Assembly: GCA_934675625.1 (NCBI GenBank)
Contig: CAKURH010000046.1
Coordinates: forward strand, 1 to 29,378
Length of the DNA stretch: 29,378 nt
Source of the DNA: an uncultured Kiritimatiellota bacterium
Lineage (GTDB): Bacteria > Verrucomicrobiota > Kiritimatiellia > RFP12 > UBA1067
Direction of reading: 5' to 3'
The first letter of the stretch is position 1; each line of letters begins with the position of its first letter. Below are positions 24,252-29,378 of this stretch, piece after piece. Below the pieces are notes generated by a model. The model did no database searches. It saw only the letters and a program-made list of their open reading frames with translations, and had not been told where the DNA came from. The position numbers and the translations under genes were made by a program.

Positions 24252-24267
24252 AAAATCGTCCACTGAA
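24252..24267. promoter_or_regulatory. Shared regulator site, copy 1 (AAAATCGTCCACTGAA)
   Basis: This 16-bp word differs by one base from the site at 26691-26706. It abuts the stop codon of the symporter gene and lies just upstream of the -35 position of the Asp-box operon promoter. It is the likely target of the cupin-AraC regulator encoded at 26743. Confidence 0.55.
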
Positions 24268-25734
24268 TTATTTAACGTCTTGGCCACAATCCGCTCCTTT
24301 CTTCAAACAGGACAGCGCAAGCCCGGACGCGAAGAGGACGGACGTGCCGACGACGATGGCGAGATTCGGGTGGAGCGTCCGCTGACCGAAGACGACCCAC
24401 GCGACCGTCAAGATGCCGAGGACGGTCGCGACGGCAGCCGCCACCGAGCCGACGCGCTTCGACGCACAGCCGAGCAGGAAGAGGCCGAGCATTCCGCCCG
24501 AGAGGACGCCCTGCAGCATCCACCACGTCGAGAGCGCCGACTCCACGCCGATGACGGCGAAGGCGACGGCAATCGACGCGAGGCCGAGCAGAACGGTCGA
24601 GGCGCGGAGCGTCGCGACACAGGCGCGCTCGGAGGCGTCCCGCCGCACATAGCGCCGAAACCAGTCCTCCAGAATCACCGTCGCGCCGGAGTTGAGCGTC
24701 GTCGAGACCGTGCTCATCGCCGCCGCGACGATGGCCGCGACGAGCAGCCCCGTCACGCCCACGGGAAGCGCGTGGACGATGAAATAGGGGAAGACGGAGT
24801 CCTTGACCGCCGCGACCTCGGCCGGCAGCGCGCCGGGCCGCCCCGTGTAGTAGGCCCAGAGGAGCGTGCCGATCAGGACGAAACACGCCGTCACCGGCAG
24901 GTAGAGGAAGCTGCCGAAGCAGACGCTCCGCACGGCGTCCCGGACGCTCTTCGCCGAGATGTAGCGCTGCGTGTAGCTCTGGTCGATGCCGAGGTTCTGC
25001 AGGTTGACGAAGACGGCGTAGACGAACGTGACCCAGAAGGTCTCGCCCGACCAGTCCGCAAGCGAGAACGAGCCGAGCGACAGCTTGCCCTCCGCCCAGA
25101 TGCGCCCGGCGGCGGACGCGAGGCCGTCCGGCATCGTGACGAGCAGGACGCCAATGCAGAGAACGGTTCCCGCGATGAGGACAACCGACTGGATCGCGTC
25201 CGTCCAGATGACGGCGAGGACGCCGCCCAGCATCGAGTAGACGCACGTCGCGAGACCCACGACGAGAATCGTCGCCGGAATCGACCAGCCGAACAGCGTC
25301 TTCAGGAGGAGCGCGAGCAGGTAGAGGATCACGCCCGAGCGCGCCGTCTGCATGACGAGGAAGCTGCCGCTCCCGTAGAGGCGCGCCCACGCGCCGAACC
25401 GCTTCTCCAGAAAGGCGTAGGCCGAAACGGAATTGAGGTTGCGGTAGAGCGGCACGAACGCAAACGCCGCGACGACGGCGCAGAGCGGCACGGCGAACGA
25501 GAAGACGAGCGCGTTCCAGTTCGTCGCGAACGCCTTCGCGGGCAGCGCCAGGAAAGAGATCGACGAGACGAGCGTCGCGAAGATCGACAGGCCGATCGCC
25601 CAGCTCGGCACGCGGCCGCCGCCCGCGACGAACCCGTCCGCCCCCTTCGCCGACTTGCGGAAGTAGAACGAGCAGCCGAAGACGGTGACGCCCACGAGAT
25701 AGAGCGCCAGGATGGCGAGGTCCAACGCTCTCAT
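24268..25734 (-). CDS. Sodium:solute symporter (SSS family)
   Basis: This 488-aa membrane protein has about 13 hydrophobic segments and the SSS start pattern (MRALDLAILALYLVGVTVFG, GADGFVAGGGRVPSWAIGLSIFATLVSSISFL). GIDQSYTQRYISAKS and an AAAMSTVSTTLNSGATVILEDW segment typical of the sodium-binding core of this family are also present. The family includes transporters for sugars, sialic acid, proline and organic acids. Its ATG overlaps the stop of the lyase gene (ATGA), so the two are made together, and the substrate is probably what the lyase cleaves, such as a sialic or other keto-sugar acid. A long upstream open frame suggesting a much larger fusion is only the antisense/alternative frame of the lyase. 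Confidence 0.93.
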   Translation of the reverse strand: MRALDLAILALYLVGVTVFGCSFYFRKSAKGADGFVAGGGRVPSWAIGLSIFATLVSSISFLALPAKAFATNWNALVFSFAVPLCAVVAAFAFVPLYRNLNSVSAYAFLEKRFGAWARLYGSGSFLVMQTARSGVILYLLALLLKTLFGWSIPATILVVGLATCVYSMLGGVLAVIWTDAIQSVVLIAGTVLCIGVLLVTMPDGLASAAGRIWAEGKLSLGSFSLADWSGETFWVTFVYAVFVNLQNLGIDQSYTQRYISAKSVRDAVRSVCFGSFLYLPVTACFVLIGTLLWAYYTGRPGALPAEVAAVKDSVFPYFIVHALPVGVTGLLVAAIVAAAMSTVSTTLNSGATVILEDWFRRYVRRDASERACVATLRASTVLLGLASIAVAFAVIGVESALSTWWMLQGVLSGGMLGLFLLGCASKRVGSVAAAVATVLGILTVAWVVFGQRTLHPNLAIVVGTSVLFASGLALSCLKKGADCGQDVK

Positions 25735-26645
25735 AGCGCCCCCAGTTCGACGAGACGCGCGCGGATGAGCGCACGGTCGGCCGCGTTGAACGGCGCGCGC
25801 GGCGCGGCCAGCGCATCCGAGCAGATGCCCATCAGCGCGAGCGCGCACTTGACGCCCTTCACGAAGCTGGAGTTGTGGTGGCCGACGCCGTAGAGGAGCG
25901 ACGAGACCCGCATGACGCGCGCCTGAAGCGCGCGCACCCGGTCGACGTCCTTCGCCACGGCCGCCGCGTAGAGGTCGGCGAACGTCTGCGGAAAGAGGTT
26001 CGCGCCGCCCGCGACGCCGCCCGACGCGCCCATCAGCACGGCCTCGCCCATCGCCTCCTCCGGCCCCATCAGGATCGCGAAATCCGCCCGGTCGCGGAGC
26101 GCGTAGCGACAGGCGTTGAAGTAGCCGATGTTGCCGGACGAGTCCTTGAGCCCCGCGACGTTCGGATGCTGCGCCAACGCGACGACCGTCTGCACCGCGA
26201 TCGACACCTTGACCTGCGACGGCATGTTGTAGAGGTAGAGCGGCAGCGGAACGGCGTCGGCGAGCTTCGTGTAGTAGTCCACGAGCTCCGGCTGGCCGGC
26301 GGCGAAGTAGTAGGGCGGCGCGGCGACGACGGCGGACGCGCCCTGCTCTTGGGCGAACGCGGCCATCCGCACCGACTCGGCAAAGACCGTGTCGGTGATG
26401 CCGACGAGCACGGGGACGCGCCCGGCGACCTGCGCGCAGACGCGGCGAACCAGCTCGCGGCGGATCTCGTAGGGCAGGTCGGGCGCCTCGCCCGTCGTGC
26501 CGAGCAGGAAGAGCCCCTGCACCTCGCCCGCGAGAATGTGCTCGACGAGCCGCCCGGTTCCGGCGACGTCCAGCGAGCCGTCCGCGTTCAGCGGCGTCAC
26601 CATCGGGGGAATCACCCCGGCCAACGACAGTCCTTTCATCTTCAT
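25731..26645 (-). CDS. DHDPS / N-acetylneuraminate lyase family aldolase
   Basis: This 304-aa class I aldolase-type (beta/alpha)8 protein has LLGTTGEAPDL (residues 48-58), the catalytic tyrosine Y139 in YLYNMPS, and the Schiff-base lysine K167 in AGLKDSSGN. Members cleave or form bonds with pyruvate: dihydrodipicolinate synthase, N-acetylneuraminate lyase, KDG aldolase and others. Overlap with an SSS symporter gene and divergence from an AraC regulator favour a catabolic role over lysine biosynthesis. Three in-frame ATGs exist (26657, 26645, 26639). The first lies inside the TATAAT box, so I use 26645. No Shine-Dalgarno is present. Sialic acid breakdown is plausible given the Asp-box gene nearby, but other 2-keto-3-deoxy acids fit too. 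Confidence 0.88.
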   Translation of the reverse strand: MKMKGLSLAGVIPPMVTPLNADGSLDVAGTGRLVEHILAGEVQGLFLLGTTGEAPDLPYEIRRELVRRVCAQVAGRVPVLVGITDTVFAESVRMAAFAQEQGASAVVAAPPYYFAAGQPELVDYYTKLADAVPLPLYLYNMPSQVKVSIAVQTVVALAQHPNVAGLKDSSGNIGYFNACRYALRDRADFAILMGPEEAMGEAVLMGASGGVAGGANLFPQTFADLYAAAVAKDVDRVRALQARVMRVSSLLYGVGHHNSSFVKGVKCALALMGICSDALAAPRAPFNAADRALIRARLVELGAL

Positions 26646-26655
26646 GACACCGTGC

Positions 26656-26661
26656 ATTATA
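26656..26661 (-). promoter_or_regulatory. -10 box of the lyase/symporter operon
   Basis: TATAAT on the minus strand lies 10 nt before the chosen ATG (26645) and overlaps the first in-frame ATG, so that upstream codon cannot be the start. No -35 of quality is seen; the shared regulator site begins 29 nt upstream, which fits activation. Confidence 0.65.
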
Positions 26662-26690
26662 CTCCCGGAAGGGACGGCGGTTCAAGCGAT

Positions 26691-26706
26691 AAAATCGTCC
26701 GCTGAA
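26691..26706. promoter_or_regulatory. Shared regulator site, copy 2 (AAAATCGTCCGCTGAA)
   Basis: This is the second copy of the 16-bp site in the 72-bp gap between the divergent lyase and AraC genes. It partly overlaps an imperfect inverted repeat GTTCAAGCG (26680-26688) / CGCTGAAC (26700-26707). It is placed to act on both divergent promoters, giving activation of the lyase/symporter operon and autoregulation. Confidence 0.55.
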
Positions 26707-26729
26707 CGATTCTCCGCCCGCAGTTGTGG

Positions 26730-26735
26730 TATAAT
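26730..26735 (+). promoter_or_regulatory. Extended -10 promoter of the AraC regulator
   Basis: TGGTATAAT (TATAAT at 26730-26735) is followed by 7 nt (TGCGGCC) and the ATG at 26743, with no Shine-Dalgarno. A leaderless transcript is predicted. Confidence 0.65.
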
Positions 26736-26742
26736 TGCGGCC

Positions 26743-27666
26743 ATGGCAGAACTGTTCGGCAAAGACCTCGCGTTCCCGCTCGTCTCGAAGCTCGCGACGC
26801 TCAAGCACCACGCGACGCACACCATCCGCTGGCATGCGCACGACGGGCTGGAGATCCACTTCGTCTTCTCGGGCGCGCTGACCTACGAGTTCGCGCACGA
26901 CGCGCGCACCTGCACGATTCCCGGCGGCAGTTTCCTCATCATTCCCGCACGCAAGCGCCACCGGGCGGCCAACGACAAAGGCGCGCCGGCCAACCGCCTC
27001 GGCATCCAGTTCGGCGCACCGACCGAGGCCGCGACGCGACAGGCCGTCTTCCGCACCACGGAACTGAAGCGCCTCTTCGCGGCGTTCAGGCAGCACGCGC
27101 TCGTCCCCGTTCGCTTCCGCAAGCGGACAGGCTCGCGCGCACGGGAGATCTGCCGCCTGGCGGAGACATGGGAAAGCGCCGACGGCCGTCCGGAACGCGC
27201 GGCCCACCTGCGGGCGCTCGTCTGCGCCCTGCTGGTCGAGACGTTCGGAGACCTGCAGGACAAGGGCCCCCTTCCCCCGCCCCCCGAAAGCGTCGCCGAC
27301 ACGATTCGGGCGCACATCTGCGCGCACTGCGGCGAACCGCTGTCCATCGACGATCTCGTGCGGCTGTCCGGCTACGGGCGGACGCGCCTGTTCGCGCTCT
27401 TCGCCGCCGAGACGGGCACGACGCCGATCGACTACCTGAACCGCTGCCGCATCGACAAGGCGAAAGCCCTCCTGGCGCGGCCGGAGGGCCAGACGCTGAC
27501 GGACCTCGCGTCGGCCTGCGGCTTCGCCTCGCCGGACTACTTCACGCGCGTCTTCCGCAAGTACGTCGGCCTGTCGCCGCTGGAGTTCCGCTCATTCCCC
27601 ACGACTATCGCTCGCTTGTCATCTCGAACACGAGATCGCCGCCCTTCAGGATGTCGGCGTGATTGA
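26743..27666 (+). CDS. AraC-family regulator with N-terminal cupin domain
   Basis: This 307-aa regulator has an AraC-type cupin sensor (residues ~15-150, with HHATHTIRWHAHDGLEIHFV and GGSFLIIPARKRHRA). A C-terminal double helix-turn-helix follows (residues ~190-285, with LSIDDLVRLSGYGRTRLFALF and LTDLASACGFASPDYFTRVFRKYVGLSPLEFR). It probably binds a sugar ligand and controls the divergent lyase/symporter operon and, through the shared 16-bp site, the Asp-box operon. The ATG at 26743 is fixed by the TATAAT 7 nt upstream. After the normal AraC end (GLSPLEFR) about 24 extra basic residues are encoded; they overlap the convergent GH92 gene by 62 nt. Confidence 0.9.
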   Translation: MAELFGKDLAFPLVSKLATLKHHATHTIRWHAHDGLEIHFVFSGALTYEFAHDARTCTIPGGSFLIIPARKRHRAANDKGAPANRLGIQFGAPTEAATRQAVFRTTELKRLFAAFRQHALVPVRFRKRTGSRAREICRLAETWESADGRPERAAHLRALVCALLVETFGDLQDKGPLPPPPESVADTIRAHICAHCGEPLSIDDLVRLSGYGRTRLFALFAAETGTTPIDYLNRCRIDKAKALLARPEGQTLTDLASACGFASPDYFTRVFRKYVGLSPLEFRSFPTTIARLSSRTRDRRPSGCRRD

Positions 27667-29378
27667 TTTTTCCGTCCGTGATCGGGCGGCCATTGAGCGT
27701 CACCGACTTCACGTACTTGTTTGCACGCGACAGGTTCTTCGCGACGACCGTAAAGACCTTACCTTCCACGAGGCGCAACGTCAGGCGCGGCAGCTGCGGC
27801 GCGCCGAGGACATAGTCGCCGCCGCAGGGATTGAGCGGATAGAACCCCATCGCCGAGAAGACGTACCACGCGCTCATCTGTCCGCAGTCGTCATTCCCGC
27901 AGAGCCCCTCCGGCCCGACGTGGTACTGCGTGTCGAAGACCTCGCGAATGCGCTCCGCCGCCTTTTCGGGATGCCCGACCTGCGGGTAGAGGTAGATGAC
28001 GTGGTGGCTCGGCTCGTTGCCGTGCACGTACTGCCCGATCATCCCGGAGATGTCAACCACGCAGTTCGCGCCCGCCACCTGGCTCGAAGCCCGAAAGAGC
28101 GCATCCAGCCGTTCGGCGAACTTCTCGCGTCCGCCCATCGCGGCGACGAGGCCAGGGACGTCCTGCATGACGTGCCACGTGTACTGGAAGGCGTTGCCCT
28201 CCGTGAAGTCGTTGTCGTTCTCCGCGCCGTGGCCGAAGGCGTAGGGGTCGAACGGCGTGCGCCAGTTCCCCTGAGTCGTCTTGCCGCGCGCAAAGCCAAT
28301 CGACGGGTCGAAGACGTTCTTCCAGTTCTGCGCGCGCCTCGCGAAGAACGCCGCCGCGTCCGCCTGGCCGAGCGCCGCCGCGAACCGCGCCGCGCAGGCG
28401 TCGTCGTAGGCGCACTCCAGCGTCCGCGAGACGGACTCGCCCCTGATGACGTCGCAGGGGAAGTAGCCGTAGCGGTCGTAGAGGTCCCAGTTCTCCTTCG
28501 GCTTGCCGGGGTGCGCGACCGTGAGCGTGTTCGTGACGGCCTCGAACGCGAGCGCCGCGTCGAAGCCCCGGAAGCCCTTCAGGTACGCGTCGGCGATGAC
28601 GGGCACGGCATGGTTGCCGACCATGCAGTCGACGTTCTTGCCGCCGTAGCTCATGACGGGGAGGCGTCCGAACGTCCGGTAGTGCGAGAGGAACGAGTTG
28701 ACGACCGGGACGACGGTCTCCGGCGCCGCGAGCGTGTACCACGGCTGGGCCGCGCGGAACGTGTCCCAGAGCGAGAGCGTCGTCAGGTACGTGCCGTCGG
28801 GCGAGGCGTAGACCCTGCCGTCCGCCGCCGAGAAGCGCCCGTCGGCGTCCGCGTAGTCGTTCGGCTGTCCGTAGAGGTGGTAAAGGGCCGTGTACCAGTT
28901 CCGCCTCTGGTCGTCCGTGCCCTCGCAGGTCGTGCGGGCGAAAATCTCGTTCCACCGGGCGCGGGCGGCCGCGCGCACGGCGCCAAAGTCCCAGCCGGGG
29001 ATGTCGGCGGCGAGGTTCCCCTTCGCGCCGTCCGCGCCCGTCATGGAGAGGGCGACCTTCATCAGCAGCGTCCCGCCCGCCGCGACGTCGAACGTCGCCA
29101 CGTAGCGCGGCGCCTCGTCGGGGGCCTTGCGCGGCAGCTCGCGGATCGACTTCCACGGGCGCCCGAACGCGACCGCATAGGCGAGGAGACGGTCCGGAAT
29201 CCACCCCTTGCGGAAATGGGCGCCCGAAACGCCCGTCGTCCCCTCGACGGCGGACGTCGCGCCGTAGGTCTTCGGGCAGTTCTGCCCGAACGGGAGGTTC
29301 AGGAGGACGTGCGCCTCGCCGGCCTTCGCCCACGTGAGGCGGTAGATGGCCGCGCGCCTCGCCGCCGCGATCTCGACG
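27605..29378 (-). CDS. GH92 alpha-mannosidase, C-terminal part (start outside window)
   Basis: About 590 residues of a GH92 enzyme are visible; the 5' end lies right of the window. GH92 enzymes are calcium-dependent inverting exo-alpha-mannosidases. Characteristic stretches are YVHGNEPSHHVIYLYPQVGH, with the Glu assigned as catalytic acid in characterised members, and GNDDCGQMSAWYVFSAMGF, containing the Asp pair that activates water. GGKNVDCMVGNHAVPVIADA and the N-terminal domain part (NLPFGQNCPKTYGATSAVEG) are also seen. The open frame continues upstream to the window edge without a stop, so the internal MATFDV codon is not the start. It suggests mannose removal from N-glycans or mannan, consistent with a host-glycan or yeast-glycan diet. 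The gene ends inside the AraC gene tail. Confidence 0.95.
   Translation of the reverse strand, partial: VEIAAARRAAIYRLTWAKAGEAHVLLNLPFGQNCPKTYGATSAVEGTTGVSGAHFRKGWIPDRLLAYAVAFGRPWKSIRELPRKAPDEAPRYVATFDVAAGGTLLMKVALSMTGADGAKGNLAADIPGWDFGAVRAAARARWNEIFARTTCEGTDDQRRNWYTALYHLYGQPNDYADADGRFSAADGRVYASPDGTYLTTLSLWDTFRAAQPWYTLAAPETVVPVVNSFLSHYRTFGRLPVMSYGGKNVDCMVGNHAVPVIADAYLKGFRGFDAALAFEAVTNTLTVAHPGKPKENWDLYDRYGYFPCDVIRGESVSRTLECAYDDACAARFAAALGQADAAAFFARRAQNWKNVFDPSIGFARGKTTQGNWRTPFDPYAFGHGAENDNDFTEGNAFQYTWHVMQDVPGLVAAMGGREKFAERLDALFRASSQVAGANCVVDISGMIGQYVHGNEPSHHVIYLYPQVGHPEKAAERIREVFDTQYHVGPEGLCGNDDCGQMSAWYVFSAMGFYPLNPCGGDYVLGAPQLPRLTLRLVEGKVFTVVAKNLSRANKYVKSVTLNGRPITDGKINHADILKGGDLVFEMTSER

Noticed and set aside
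24268..27327. 1019-codon apparent fusion ending in the symporter
   Set aside because: The part upstream of 25734 is another frame of the lyase gene and the antisense of the AraC gene. The symporter start is fixed by the ATGA overlap.
1..29378. tRNA, rRNA, CRISPR array, transposase or prophage genes
   Set aside because: Looked for on both strands; no cloverleaf-like segments, regularly spaced repeats or transposase motifs were found.

Overview
The window is a dense, high-G+C stretch of polysaccharide-utilisation genes. Almost all genes lie on the minus strand; the two regulators lie on the plus strand. It carries many secreted glycoside hydrolases (GH13, GH10, GH78-like, GH39-like, GH99-like, an Asp-box sialidase-fold protein and GH92), beta-helix and LamG exported proteins, an SSS symporter and AraC-type regulators. 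There is no SusC/SusD pair and no ABC sugar importer. There is also a PD-(D/E)XK 'AAA-ATPase-like' gene of the kind common in gut genomes. This suits a PVC-group anaerobe (Kiritimatiellota, Verrucomicrobiota or Lentisphaerota), probably gut-associated. The lineage is an inference from gene style: no rRNA, tRNA or marker gene is present.

Region 1 (1-9382), hemicellulose locus. A XylR-like regulator (periplasmic-binding-protein fold plus AraC helix-turn-helix, plus strand) is divergent from a minus-strand operon. In transcription order the operon holds a divergent type I dehydroquinase-like enzyme, an MFS transporter, a PIG3-type quinone oxidoreductase, an SDR, a GH10 xylanase, a GH13 amylase-family enzyme, a possible 37-aa ORF and a partial SDR at the left edge. 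Degenerate dispersed repeats sit between MFS and PIG3 and in the regulator/operon gap. One of them supplies the last ~44 codons of the MFS gene.

Region 2 (9383-17500), second degradation operon. From an extended -10 promoter at 17431, reading leftward, come a GH39-like enzyme, an exported LamG protein, a pectate-lyase-3-type beta-helix protein and a GH78-like rhamnosidase. The LamG gene is interrupted near its start by 16 C (G on the coding strand), which puts the start and signal peptide out of frame; one more base, or two fewer, restores it. This is either a phase-variable switch or a sequencing/assembly error.

Region 3 (17500-27666). A Fic-like C-terminal remnant follows the PD-(D/E)XK gene in the same frame. 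Then come a beta-helix exported protein, a GH99-like enzyme and an Asp-box protein (one probable leftward operon with a 13-nt homopolymer in its leader), an SSS symporter overlapping a DHDPS/N-acetylneuraminate-lyase-family enzyme, and a divergent cupin-AraC regulator. The Asp-box operon and the lyase/symporter operon share a 16-bp site (one mismatch) exactly 29 nt upstream of each -10 box in the same orientation. This suggests one regulon, so that glycan cutting and product uptake/cleavage are switched together.

Region 4 (27605-29378) is the 3' part of a GH92 alpha-mannosidase, convergent with and overlapping the AraC gene.

Several genes (both regulators, the PD-(D/E)XK gene, the lyase and the dehydroquinase-like gene) have a TATAAT/TATACT box only 7-10 nt before the ATG and no Shine-Dalgarno, which indicates leaderless transcripts. 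The secreted hydrolases and transporters have clear Shine-Dalgarno sites or stop/start overlaps. No tRNA, rRNA, CRISPR array, intact transposase or prophage gene was seen.
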